From: Proteobacteria bacterium ST_bin12
Lineage (GTDB): Bacteria; Pseudomonadota; Gammaproteobacteria; Burkholderiales; Methylophilaceae
NCBI GenBank assembly: GCA_002083635.1
Contig: MSXP01000004.1
Span: 203,505 to 267,504 of the forward strand
Length of the DNA: 64,000 bases
Direction of reading: 5' to 3'
This document shows, in pieces, positions 26,401 to 34,072 of this stretch; position 1 is the stretch's first letter, and every line of letters begins with the position of its first letter. The position numbers and the translations under genes were made by a program. A model generated the notes under the pieces. It saw only the letters and a program-made list of their open reading frames with translations, did no database searches and was not told where the DNA came from.

Positions 26401-26436
26401 ACCGTCATTCCCGCGTAGACGGTAATGACGGTTTTG
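26401..26436. repeat. REP-like palindrome after aqpZ
   Basis: CCGTCATT (26402-26409) pairs with AATGACGG (26424-26431), with inner CCC...GGT and GTAGAC. The core CGTCATTCC.GCG resembles the arms of the REP pair at 14374-14530. The T-rich 3' flank (GTTTTGTGTGTTTT) suggests it can also act as a terminator. Confidence 0.55.
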
Positions 26437-26461
26437 TGTGTTTTATTTGTATAATCAGCGC

Positions 26462-27178
26462 ATGGCTAAAAAACTCGATATCGAACGTATTCTCAGTAAA
26501 CAAGGTTTCGGCACCCGCAAACAATGCCGCATCATGATTATCAATGAAGAAATCACGGTGAATGGTGCACTATGCGATGACCCCGATGCGCAATTTGACC
26601 TTGAAAATTTAAGTTTCACAGTCAAAGGCGAGGCATGGGATTACCGCGAAAAATCCTACTTAATGCTGCATAAACCCAGCAATTACGAATGCTCACACAA
26701 AACCCAGCATCATCCTACGATTTATAGTTTATTGCCGCATCCATTGGTTGTTCGCGATGTGCAGTGTATCGGCAGGTTAGATGAAGACACTACTGGCTTA
26801 ATACTGATTTCAGACGATGGCCAATTTATCCACCGCATGAGTTCACCCAAACATAAAGTACCAAAAATATACGAAGTAACTTGCAAACACGCCGTTAGCG
26901 ATGAGCAAATCGCGCATATTTTAAAAGGCGTACAGCTTATTGATGAAGACGCCCCAATCGCCGCACTCGCCTGCGAAAGAATCACTGAAAACGTGATTCA
27001 CATGACGTTGGCAGAAGGTAAATACCACCAAGTCAAACGCATGGTCGCCGCGATTAGTAACCGTGTAGAGGCGTTAAAGCGCATTCAAATTGGTGAATTG
27101 AAATTGCCTGATGATTTGAAAGTTGGGGAATGGAAGTGGTTAAGTGAAGCTGATATGATTTTGCTTAGTCCAAAGTAA
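26462..27178 (+). CDS. rsuA: 16S rRNA pseudouridine(516) synthase
   Basis: Isomerises U516 of 16S rRNA. The 238-residue product has an N-terminal S4 RNA-binding domain (about residues 3-60, LDIERILSKQGFGTRKQCR) and the RsuA catalytic domain with the active-site Asp in GRLDEDTTGLILISDDGQF, plus YLMLHKPSNYECS and EGKYHQVKRMVAAISNRVEA. Other family members (RluB, RluE, RluF) are possible, but the overall pattern is closest to E. coli RsuA. The ATG at 26462 starts the S4 domain; the TTG-initiated extension upstream is not needed. Confidence 0.85.
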   Translation: MAKKLDIERILSKQGFGTRKQCRIMIINEEITVNGALCDDPDAQFDLENLSFTVKGEAWDYREKSYLMLHKPSNYECSHKTQHHPTIYSLLPHPLVVRDVQCIGRLDEDTTGLILISDDGQFIHRMSSPKHKVPKIYEVTCKHAVSDEQIAHILKGVQLIDEDAPIAALACERITENVIHMTLAEGKYHQVKRMVAAISNRVEALKRIQIGELKLPDDLKVGEWKWLSEADMILLSPK

Positions 27179-27207
27179 ATTTTATATAAGACATCAGGAA
27201 TATTTCC

Positions 27208-27687
27208 ATGCCCGGACTATTTGACCTTGAGACGCCTAAAGATCTTTTAGCGAAACTTGAACGGGAGCTGATAAAACTTCGTGATGAACCAGAAAATGTA
27301 GACCACGCTTTTAATTTCTTCACTACAGCAGAGCACATATTAGATTGGCTTTATCCTGGCCAAGGCGGTCAAGCGCCAAAACAACGTGAGGCGCTAAAAG
27401 ATAATGAGGTTCTGCTTGCTACAGTTTCCCACATTGCTAATGGCGCAAAGCACTTTGATAAACTTAATAAAAAGCATACATCAGTTTCAAACACGGAGCA
27501 TAAAAAAGGATTATGGGCAAAACAATTCTGGGCAAAAAATGCTTTTGCTAAAGGCGTCTGGGCAGAGCCCGCGTTACTGATCACACTTTCTGGGGAAGCA
27601 GCTTCACAGTTCGGCAACAATATAACGGCTCTTGTGTTGGCAGAAAAGGTTTATATGTATTGGTCGTCGCCTGGCCGCATTGCCTGA
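27208..27687 (+). CDS. hypothetical protein
   Basis: The 159-residue soluble protein has no recognised domain. The first part (TPKDLLAKLERELIKLRDEP, then HAFNFFTTAEHILDWLYPGQ) looks helical and resembles uncharacterised proteins often annotated near mobile genes, with LLATVSHIANGAKHF in the middle and a run of near-repeats KGLWAKQFWAKNAFAKGVWA (W/A/K-rich) at about residues 101-120. It sits 30 bp after rsuA with AGGAA upstream of its ATG. The function is unknown. Confidence 0.6.
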   Translation: MPGLFDLETPKDLLAKLERELIKLRDEPENVDHAFNFFTTAEHILDWLYPGQGGQAPKQREALKDNEVLLATVSHIANGAKHFDKLNKKHTSVSNTEHKKGLWAKQFWAKNAFAKGVWAEPALLITLSGEAASQFGNNITALVLAEKVYMYWSSPGRIA

Positions 27688-27744
27688 TTAGGCGTTGCAG
27701 CATCTTTTTAAAAAACCATTTTCCGCTTTCCAAACTTTACCCCG

Positions 27745-27750
27745 TATAAT
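27745..27750 (+). promoter_or_regulatory. -10 element and long leader of the rhlE-type gene
   Basis: A perfect TATAAT with no good -35 lies about 125 bp before the helicase start. The leader that would follow contains inverted pieces (GTTGTTCACATAACAAC; GGCCCTG and CAGGCC) and so may be structured. Confidence 0.4.
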
Positions 27751-27874
27751 ACACCCACCCTGCAAAAACCAATCTGTGCAGCGGCCCTGTTTTTATTTCT
27801 CCTATATTTGTTTGTCTCGATTGGTGTTGTTCACATAACAACAGGCCAACTTTAGTTTTTTTGAAAGTTTTACT

Positions 27875-29251
27875 TTGTCTATTGAAACAACCCCAGCCCT
27901 TAACTTTAACCAGTTAGGCTTAGCCGAACCTATTCGGCGCGCGATTGCGGACGCAGGTTATACCACCCCAACCCCTATTCAAGCCAAAGCGATTCCTGTT
28001 GTGTTAGATGGCGGCGATTTATTGGCTGGCGCGCAAACGGGTACTGGCAAAACCGCTGGTTTTACTTTGCCTTTGCTGCATTTATTGCACAGCAAGCCAA
28101 AACAAAATAAGGCAGGTCAGCCGCGCTGTTTGATGCTAACGCCTACGCGTGAGCTAGCCGCACAGATTGAAGAATCCGTTAAAACCTATGGCAAATATCT
28201 ACAATTAAAATCGTTTGTTGTGTTTGGTGGTGTGAATATCAGCCCACAAATTAATCGCCTTTCTAAACCAATCGACATTTTGGTCGCCACGCCTGGCCGT
28301 TTGCTGGATTTAGCCAGTCAGCGCAAAGTGGATTTATCAGCCGTTGAATTTTTGGTGTTGGATGAAGCGGATCGTATGTTGGATATGGGCTTTATTCGCG
28401 ATATTAAAAAATTATTGGCGATGTTGCCAAAGCAGCGCCAAAACTTGCTGTTTTCGGCGACGTTTTCAGATGAAATTAAGCAATTAGCCGATAGCTTATT
28501 GCACAAACCTGGTTTTATTGAAGTGGCGCGTCGCAATACTGCATCTGAAATGGTTGAACAGACTGTGCATTTGGTAAAACAGGCGCACAAAGCCAATTTA
28601 TTGTGTCATTTGATTAAAACCAATAACTGGCAACAAGTATTGGTATTTACCCGCACTAAACATGGCGCAAACCGCTTGGCGGAAAAGTTAATCAAAGATG
28701 GCATTCCTGCCGCGGCGATTCATGGCAATAAAAGCCAAGGTGCGCGTACTCGTGCTTTGGCTGAATTTAAAAATGGCGATATTCCCGTTTTAGTGGCGAC
28801 GGATATTGCGGCGCGCGGCCTAGATATTGACCAGTTGCCGCAAGTGGTGAATTTTGAATTGCCGAATGTGCCAGAAGACTATGTGCATCGTATTGGTCGT
28901 ACTGGTCGCGCAGGTAGCAGTGGCGCGGCAATTTCATTGGTGGATGTTGAAGAAGCGAAATATTTAAAAGATATTGAAAAGCTGATTAAGCGTGAGATTC
29001 CAAAAGTAGCGGTGGAAGGTTTTGTGCCGCCGACAAAGATAGAGCCAGAAGTATCGCGTGGGCCTAGAAACCAGTCGCTAAGAAATCAGCCACCTAAAGC
29101 AAAACAAGGCAATCGCCCTCAAAGTAATGGCCAAAAGCCTGCACAGGCCAAACCACAAGCAAAAAGGCCAGCACAGCAAAAGCCTTTTCAGAATATGAAT
29201 CAGCCGAATAGCAATAAACCAGTGCATCATAGTGGTAATCGTGGACGCTAA
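27875..29251 (+). CDS. rhlE: DEAD-box RNA helicase, RhlE group
   Basis: ATP-dependent RNA helicase involved in ribosome assembly and RNA turnover. The 458-residue protein has the Q motif FNQLGLAEPIRRAIADAGY, motif I AQTGTGKT, motif II DEAD (VLDEADRMLDMGF), motif III SAT, motif V ATDIAARGLDI and motif VI HRIGRTGRAG. The C-terminal 75 residues are a basic, Pro/Gln/Asn-rich disordered tail. The start seems to be TTG at 27875 because the Q motif begins 11 residues in and no in-frame ATG exists. No clear Shine-Dalgarno is seen. Confidence 0.92.
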   Translation: MSIETTPALNFNQLGLAEPIRRAIADAGYTTPTPIQAKAIPVVLDGGDLLAGAQTGTGKTAGFTLPLLHLLHSKPKQNKAGQPRCLMLTPTRELAAQIEESVKTYGKYLQLKSFVVFGGVNISPQINRLSKPIDILVATPGRLLDLASQRKVDLSAVEFLVLDEADRMLDMGFIRDIKKLLAMLPKQRQNLLFSATFSDEIKQLADSLLHKPGFIEVARRNTASEMVEQTVHLVKQAHKANLLCHLIKTNNWQQVLVFTRTKHGANRLAEKLIKDGIPAAAIHGNKSQGARTRALAEFKNGDIPVLVATDIAARGLDIDQLPQVVNFELPNVPEDYVHRIGRTGRAGSSGAAISLVDVEEAKYLKDIEKLIKREIPKVAVEGFVPPTKIEPEVSRGPRNQSLRNQPPKAKQGNRPQSNGQKPAQAKPQAKRPAQQKPFQNMNQPNSNKPVHHSGNRGR

Positions 29252-29325
29252 ACTTAACACGTTAAAAGTACCGAAAATTATGGGATGCGTGACCCCGTTT
29301 AATATTGAGAGATGCAATTTAAATA

Positions 29326-29781
29326 ATGAAAATTTGGGTGGATGCTGACGCTTGTCCAGTGGTGATTAAAGAGATTCTTTATCGCGCCGCGATTCGCACC
29401 GGCATTGAAACGATTTTAGTTGCCAATGCTTGGTTGCGCGTGCCGCCCTCGCCGCACATTCGCGCGGTGCAGGTAGATAAAGGTTTTGATGTGGCCGATA
29501 ATTACATTGTGCAAGCCGTTGAAGTAAGCGATTTGGTGATTACTGCTGATATTCCGTTGGCAGCGCAGGTAGTGGGAAAAGGTGCGCATGCGCTAAACCC
29601 TCGTGGTGAAATGTATACTAGTGCGAATATTGCAGAGCGTTTAGCCATGCGCGATATGATGGATGAATTGCGCAGCCAAGGTGCTGAAATCGGCGGGCCT
29701 GCCGCTTTTAATCAGGCAGACAGGCAAAAATTCGCGGCGGAACTAGACCGATTCATGGCGCGTCATATAGTCAATAAATAG
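29326..29781 (+). CDS. YaiI/YqxD (UPF0178) family protein
   Basis: The 151-residue product has the family signature WVDADACPVVIKEIL at the N-terminus, DLVITADIPLAAQVVGKGA in the middle and RDMMDELRSQGAEIGGPAAF near the end. The fold is PIN-like with conserved acidic residues, but the biochemical role is not established. Downstream, 10 bp away, is the lipocalin gene with its own AGGA, suggesting a two-gene unit. Confidence 0.88.
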   Translation: MKIWVDADACPVVIKEILYRAAIRTGIETILVANAWLRVPPSPHIRAVQVDKGFDVADNYIVQAVEVSDLVITADIPLAAQVVGKGAHALNPRGEMYTSANIAERLAMRDMMDELRSQGAEIGGPAAFNQADRQKFAAELDRFMARHIVNK

Positions 29782-29791
29782 GATTAAACAC

Positions 29792-30358
29792 ATGCAAAAA
29801 TGGTTATGGATTGTTTTGAGTTTTAGTTTGCTGAGTTGTTCTGAGCAAATTGAGGGTTTAAAGGTCGTTAATAATGTTGATGCTAATCAATATTTAGGCA
29901 TTTGGTATGAAATCGCGCGGCTAGATCACAGCTTTGAGCGCGACTTGCAAAATGTGACGGCGCAATATATTAAAAACGAAGATGGCACGATTAAAGTAAT
30001 TAACCGTGGTTTTAACCCTAAAAAAAATGAGTGGAAAGAAGCGGAAGGCAAAGCGCATTTCGTTGATGAGCCTAATGCAGACGGCACTTACACAGGCAAA
30101 TTAAAAGTATCTTTTTTTGGCCCATTTTACGGCGGATACGATATTATCGAGCTTGATAAGCCCTACTATAATTACGCGATGGTAAGTAGCGGGAAGGATT
30201 ACTTATGGATACTATCGCGCACACCACAATTGGGCTACCCGATTAAACAACACTTAATTGCGCGCGCAAAAGAACTAGGTTTTGCAACGGATAATTTGAT
30301 TTACGTGCCTCAAACTACTGAAATCATCCACTACAAAGCTGGGCCACATATTGAATAA
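29792..30358 (+). CDS. blc: outer-membrane lipocalin lipoprotein
   Basis: Blc is a lipoprotein of the outer membrane implicated in lipid storage or repair. The 188-residue product has a lipoprotein signal ending LLSCSEQ (lipobox LLSC, Cys16) and lipocalin motif 1 QYLGIWYEIARLDHSFER, then GFNPKKNEWKEAEGKAHFVD and the C-terminal YLWILSRTPQL. Asp/Glu follow the Cys at +2 and +3 as S and E, so outer-membrane sorting is likely. A bidirectional terminator follows. Confidence 0.9.
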   Translation: MQKWLWIVLSFSLLSCSEQIEGLKVVNNVDANQYLGIWYEIARLDHSFERDLQNVTAQYIKNEDGTIKVINRGFNPKKNEWKEAEGKAHFVDEPNADGTYTGKLKVSFFGPFYGGYDIIELDKPYYNYAMVSSGKDYLWILSRTPQLGYPIKQHLIARAKELGFATDNLIYVPQTTEIIHYKAGPHIE

Positions 30359-30381
30359 ATTGAGTCAAAACTGGCGTTAAT

Positions 30382-30428
30382 AAAAAAGCCGCTTAGACTG
30401 AATTAAAACTCAGCTAAGCGGCTTTTTT
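30382..30428. terminator. bidirectional terminator between blc and the first EF-hand/BON gene
   Basis: AAAAAAGCCGCTTAG (30382-30396) and CTAAGCGGCTTTTTT (30414-30428) are perfectly complementary, with a 17-nt loop that can pair further (CTGA/CAG). T-runs on both strands allow use from each side. Confidence 0.9.
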
Positions 30429-30491
30429 AAATATTACGCTTAAAAAACAGTTAAGTTACTATTTCTAGATTATAGCTTTAGGTTCTAATAT

Positions 30492-31148
30492 TTAGCCTCT
30501 AAGCTCTAAACTATTTTTAACCGTTTTTACGCCTTCAACTTTAGAAACCACCTCTTCGGCTTTTATTTTCGCAGCGGCATTATCCACAAAGCCGCTTAAA
30601 ATCACTTCGCCATCGCGTGTTTCAACGCTTATTTGCAGGCTTTTTAATTCAGGTGTACCTAAAATTTCTGCTTTGGCTTTTGCGGTAATAATGCTGTCAT
30701 CAATGATATTGCCAACGGTTCTTTTTTCCATTTCTGGCGCTTCAGCGACTTCCATTGCATCACCTTCAGAAGTTGGCATTGCTTGGGCTTTATCCGCTTG
30801 GTTTGATTCATTCACATCTATATTTGCTGTAGCAACAACTGGCCAAGCGCCTGTTTTGTAATAAACATATTCATTTTGGTCAATATAGCCATCATTATTT
30901 GCATCGGCTTTTGCAAAACTTGCTTTGTTAAATGCTTTGCCTTTTGAAGCCTCGTTTGGCAACAGTAAACCGTTACCTGTGGTGTCCAAAGCAGCAAACT
31001 CAACCGCTAATGGTGATTGCCATCTAGAGTTGTTATAAACATCGGTGGCGTCCTGTGCAAAAGTAGCACCTGCAAATGTAGCTGAGCCGAGTGCAAAAGT
31101 GATTGCAATAGCTAGCGGTTTAAATGTGTTTTTCATATTTGTTTTCAT
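30492..31148 (-). CDS. secreted EF-hand and BON domain protein (paralogue 1)
   Basis: The 218-residue product has a signal peptide (ending near residue 32, ATFAGATFAQ), a pair of EF-hand-like loops (LDTTGNGLLLPNEA at about 57-70 and the canonical DANNDGYIDQNEY at about 80-92), an acidic linker and a C-terminal BON domain (about 145-218, with SIITAKAKAEIL and GEVILSGFVDNAAAKIKA). BON domains bind phospholipid surfaces (OsmY, BamE neighbours); the EF-hands suggest calcium binding in the periplasm. The ATG at 31148 is fixed by AGGAGC upstream. A paralogue lies directly upstream, and both have an 18-bp operator-like motif in front. Confidence 0.82.
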   Translation of the reverse strand: MKTNMKNTFKPLAIAITFALGSATFAGATFAQDATDVYNNSRWQSPLAVEFAALDTTGNGLLLPNEASKGKAFNKASFAKADANNDGYIDQNEYVYYKTGAWPVVATANIDVNESNQADKAQAMPTSEGDAMEVAEAPEMEKRTVGNIIDDSIITAKAKAEILGTPELKSLQISVETRDGEVILSGFVDNAAAKIKAEEVVSKVEGVKTVKNSLELRG

Positions 31149-31302
31149 CGTATTGCTCCTATTAAGTTGTGCGAATAATTCAATTAAGCCCACCTAAATG
31201 CTCAAGTATTGCGACGATATTTACGTGGTGAAATTAATTGTGCAGTGGTGCCATAATAATCAATGTAAGTCAGCAAAAAAGTCCATTAAGCGCTGATTTT
31301 CG

Positions 31303-31320
31303 TGTCAGTATCCGACTACA
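31303..31320 (-). promoter_or_regulatory. operator-like motif A upstream of EF-hand/BON gene 1
   Basis: TGTCAGTATCCGACTACA (plus strand) fits the pattern TGTCAG-N6-CTGACA shared by four sites in this region and is 15 of 18 identical to motif B. It lies about 155 bp upstream of the ATG. Confidence 0.6.
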
Positions 31321-31350
31321 AATAATGTTTACTCATCAGATTTAAAGCGC

Positions 31351-31385
31351 AAAAAAGCCACGCAGTTTTTAACTTGCGCGGCTTT
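31351..31385 (-). terminator. terminator of EF-hand/BON gene 2
   Basis: Read on the minus strand, AAAGCCGCGCAAG and CTGCGTGGCTTTTTT form a stem with two mispairs and end in a U-run, 22 bp after the stop of the gene at 31407. Confidence 0.7.
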
Positions 31386-31406
31386 CTAGTTTTGCTTATT
31401 TAAATC

Positions 31407-31925
31407 TTAACTTTTAACAACTAAACTGTTTTTCACAGATTTTACGCCTTCAATTTTCGAAACAATTGTTTCAGCTTTCACTCTTGAAACTTCATCATCC
31501 ACAAAGCCGCTTAAAATCACATCACCTTTGTAGGTTTTAACGCTAATTTGCAGACTTTTTAAATCTTTTTCAGCCAATAACTCTGCCTTGGCTTTTGATG
31601 TAATCACACTATCAGAAGCTACTCTTTTCACCACTTTTTGTTGTGATGCCGATTTGTAATTAGCGTATTCTTCTTGATTTAGTGTGCCATCGCGGTCGAT
31701 ATCAGCATTCTCAAAATGCTTTGCAGTGAATAATTTATCTTTTGCCGCTTCAATACGGGTTAAGTTTTGGTTGCTGTTCGTATCTAATTTATTAAATTCA
31801 GCCGCTAGCGGGGCTTGATTTTCTTGAAGTGTCTCAGCATCGTATGCAAATGCTTGCATGTTTGTGGCACCAAAAGCGAGTGCAATTGCAAAAGTTGCAG
31901 ATTTTAAAGGTGTAGTAATGTTCAT
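31407..31925 (-). CDS. secreted EF-hand and BON domain protein (paralogue 2)
   Basis: The 172-residue product mirrors its neighbour: signal peptide (ending near residue 28, NMQAFA), an EF-hand-like loop LDTNSNQNLTRIEA with a weakened ligand set, a canonical loop DIDRDGTLNQEEY, and a C-terminal BON domain (SVITSKAKAELLAEKDLKSL, GDVILSGFVDDEVSRVKA). It lacks the acidic linker of paralogue 1. The ATG at 31925 has AGGAGC 7 nt upstream. A tandem duplication followed by divergence is the simplest explanation. It has its own operator-like motif B and terminator. Confidence 0.82.
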   Translation of the reverse strand: MNITTPLKSATFAIALAFGATNMQAFAYDAETLQENQAPLAAEFNKLDTNSNQNLTRIEAAKDKLFTAKHFENADIDRDGTLNQEEYANYKSASQQKVVKRVASDSVITSKAKAELLAEKDLKSLQISVKTYKGDVILSGFVDDEVSRVKAETIVSKIEGVKSVKNSLVVKS

Positions 31926-32044
31926 GGTAAAGCTCCTCATCATTAAGTTAAGAGGCAACATCAAACATGGATTGAATGATTTTGCCATGGGTGCATAGTA
32001 CGCACTTGGCAAAATCAAAAAAGCCCAGTTTTGACTGATTATGC

Positions 32045-32062
32045 TGTCAGAAACAGACTACA
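32045..32062 (-). promoter_or_regulatory. operator-like motif B upstream of EF-hand/BON gene 2
   Basis: TGTCAGAAACAGACTACA (plus strand), 15 of 18 identical to motif A and with the same TGTCAG half-site. It lies about 120 bp upstream of the gene at 31925 and just after the kinase stop codon. Confidence 0.6.
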
Positions 32063-32066
32063 ACAT

Positions 32067-33527
32067 TTAAATGGCAGCAACATCTAATGGGATTAACGCG
32101 CGAATCAACACGCCTTTTCCTGGTTCGCTTATCATTTCAAAACGCCCACCAATCGCCAATACGCGATGGCGCATGCCAGATAAGCCGTGCGTATTACCTG
32201 CTAGTGCATTCATGTCTATACCAACACCATCATCTTCAATTTCCAGTTTAAGGTACAGCGCGTCTACCATCACATCGACAGAAACGGCGGTGGCTTTGGC
32301 ATATTTGTTGGCGTTATTAAGGCTTTCTTGCACAATGCGGTAAGCTACAAGGCTAATGGTTTCATTCAGTTTGGTATTTTCATCCGGTAAATTTAGGCTT
32401 AATTTCCACTGGTTTCGCTCTGCCGCATCATGAATAAGTGACTGCAGAGCAGGCCAAAAACCAAAAGTGGATATCATGGATGGATGCAACTCTTGCACAA
32501 TATGGCGCTGATATTGAATACCTTGATCGACATAGCTGCTGGTTTTAACCAGTTTAGTTACAATGTCAGGCGCAATTTCTTTCACCTTTTTAATGACCCA
32601 AGCAATATCCATTTTAGTGGCAGTGAAAATAGAACCCAACTCATCATGCAACTCGCGCGATAGCTTTTGACGCTCACGCTCAACATCAGCCTGATAATCT
32701 AGCGCCAAACTACGCAGTAATTTAGTTTGCTGTTGCAGTTTTTCTTCGTAAATTTCATTCTCTTTTAATACACGCTGTTGCAACTGACTTTTGACGACTA
32801 TTTCAGCCAGCAATTGCTTAATGACTAATACTACCAATAAAATAAGTACCAATGCGCCACCAATCACCGATGCGCGCGCCAGTGACACCGTGTTATGCCG
32901 CTTTTGAATGAGGGTGTCTAAATTATTGTTTTGATTTTTAATCAGCGTATTGGCATATTGCATAAACTCTTTTGAGGCATCTACTCCATCATCCAAATTC
33001 ACCACTTGCTTGGCTTCTTGTGTTTTGCCCGATTTTGCTAAATTAATGGTGACTTTCATCTCTGCTGCTTTGGCTTCTAAGCTAGCAGAAATCGTTTTTA
33101 ACCATCCCAGCTCTTTTTCTTTATCGTCGTAGTCATCTGCTAACTCAATAGAAGCTTCTGCTTTTTTTAGATTTTCGCGTACATCTAACAAAGCTTGCTC
33201 AAACGGGCCAACGTATATTTGGCGCTTGGTAAACAAATATCCGCGCTGCGCACTTTCGGCCTGATACAGATTAGTTTTTAGCTCATGTAAAGTGGTGATG
33301 TTGCCTCTAATTTGCCCAATCACCTTATCTTGCTCACTGATAGACACAATCCAGTTATCTGAAAACAGCACTGAAACCATGGTAATAAGCAAAGCCACCG
33401 CTAGCATAGCAATGGTTCTGCCACCCAAAACAGTGATGATTTTTTCAAAACCGCGCCAGCATTTTGCTGTAATAATTTTAATGACCTGAATAAATTGTTG
33501 GGCTAAATTTTTTGTAGCATCATTCAA
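32067..33527 (-). CDS. sensor histidine kinase with CHASE3 domain (NarX/DegS type)
   Basis: The 486-residue inner-membrane kinase has TM1 (about 37-57), a periplasmic CHASE3 domain (about 60-210, HELKTNLYQAESAQRGYLF), TM2 (about 217-237), a coiled coil, the HisKA_3 box with the phospho-acceptor His in LSRELHDELGSIFTATKMD, and a HATPase_c domain with N box VQESLNNANKYAKA and G box EDDGVGI. It should phosphorylate the NarL-type regulator at 35025-35657. The only usable start is TTG at 33527, because a stop lies three codons upstream; an operator-like site abuts it, suggesting autoregulation. Confidence 0.9.
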   Translation of the reverse strand: MNDATKNLAQQFIQVIKIITAKCWRGFEKIITVLGGRTIAMLAVALLITMVSVLFSDNWIVSISEQDKVIGQIRGNITTLHELKTNLYQAESAQRGYLFTKRQIYVGPFEQALLDVRENLKKAEASIELADDYDDKEKELGWLKTISASLEAKAAEMKVTINLAKSGKTQEAKQVVNLDDGVDASKEFMQYANTLIKNQNNNLDTLIQKRHNTVSLARASVIGGALVLILLVVLVIKQLLAEIVVKSQLQQRVLKENEIYEEKLQQQTKLLRSLALDYQADVERERQKLSRELHDELGSIFTATKMDIAWVIKKVKEIAPDIVTKLVKTSSYVDQGIQYQRHIVQELHPSMISTFGFWPALQSLIHDAAERNQWKLSLNLPDENTKLNETISLVAYRIVQESLNNANKYAKATAVSVDVMVDALYLKLEIEDDGVGIDMNALAGNTHGLSGMRHRVLAIGGRFEMISEPGKGVLIRALIPLDVAAI

Positions 33528-33531
33528 AATG

Positions 33532-33549
33532 TGTCATCGCTTTCTGACA
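33532..33549 (-). promoter_or_regulatory. operator-like motif E at the kinase start
   Basis: TGTCATCGCTTTCTGACA (plus strand) has the same TGTCA-N8-TGACA architecture as the other sites. It ends 4 bp before the first base of the kinase gene, so a bound regulator would cover the ribosome-binding region of the DNA. Confidence 0.55.
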
Positions 33550-33708
33550 TAAAAATCCGATTATATCCGCTTATGCGCGATTCGATTCATCAGTAACAAT
33601 TACTTACATTTAAGCGCAAATAGTCAATAAATTATGCTGAATTGACTCAACATTTATTCATATAATTTTTGTGCTTTCAACTGGTTAAGTTTTAAAACTT
33701 TAAAGCCT

Positions 33709-33726
33709 TGTCAGTATTGTCTGACA
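33709..33726 (+). promoter_or_regulatory. operator-like motif C upstream of the UPF0391 gene
   Basis: TGTCAGTATTGTCTGACA is a perfect inverted repeat of 6-bp arms with a 6-bp spacer, the best copy of the shared motif. It lies about 105 bp upstream of the UPF0391 ATG. Confidence 0.65.
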
Positions 33727-33830
33727 GCATTATCAGATATTAGCCGCTGCAGTCTGACAAGCGTTTTCATTAAAGTAGCAACTGTGCATTAACGTTATTT
33801 AACCAAACAATTTTAAAAGAGGAACACATT

Positions 33831-33989
33831 ATGTTGCATTACACCGTTGTATTTTTTGTCATCGCGATTATCGCTGCAGTATTTGGCTTTGGCGGTATTG
33901 CTGCTGGTGCTACCGAAATCGCAAAAATATTATTTTTTGTATTTTTAGCAGTGACTATCGTTTCATTTTTAATGGGTAGAAAGCGCTAA
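33831..33989 (+). CDS. UPF0391/DUF1328 small membrane protein (YtjA-like)
   Basis: The 52-residue protein (starts MLHYTVVFFVIAIIAAVFGF, ends VSFLMGRKR) consists of two hydrophobic helices joined by GGIAAGATEIAK, exactly the DUF1328 pattern. Such proteins are small inner-membrane proteins induced by stress in several proteobacteria; the biochemical role is unknown. The AGAGGA at 33818-33823 gives a good ribosome-binding site. It is the first gene after the divergent control region. Confidence 0.88.
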   Translation: MLHYTVVFFVIAIIAAVFGFGGIAAGATEIAKILFFVFLAVTIVSFLMGRKR

Positions 33990-34072
33990 TGAATACTCAG
34001 CTTTTAACCTTTAAATAGCATTTATTTTAACTCACTAATATCTCAATTTTAACCAGTACAAAGGAAACCATT

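Larger units (their letters stand above)
33528..33830. other. divergent regulatory region between the kinase and the UPF0391 operon
   Basis: This 303-bp AT-rich gap has no gene. It holds motif E near the kinase, motif C (33709-33726), an extra CTGACA half-site at 33754-33759, and one GGTTAAGT octamer (33683-33690). It is the probable control region for both directions. Confidence 0.6.

Noticed and set aside
27208..27687. Toxin or antitoxin gene
   Set aside because: There is no partner gene, and no toxin motif is visible in the protein.
30492..31925. EF-hand proteins as lanmodulin-like lanthanide binders, given a probable XoxF nearby
   Set aside because: The loops have no proline at position 2, the spacing is not lanmodulin-like and a BON domain is attached. 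Calcium binding is the simpler guess.
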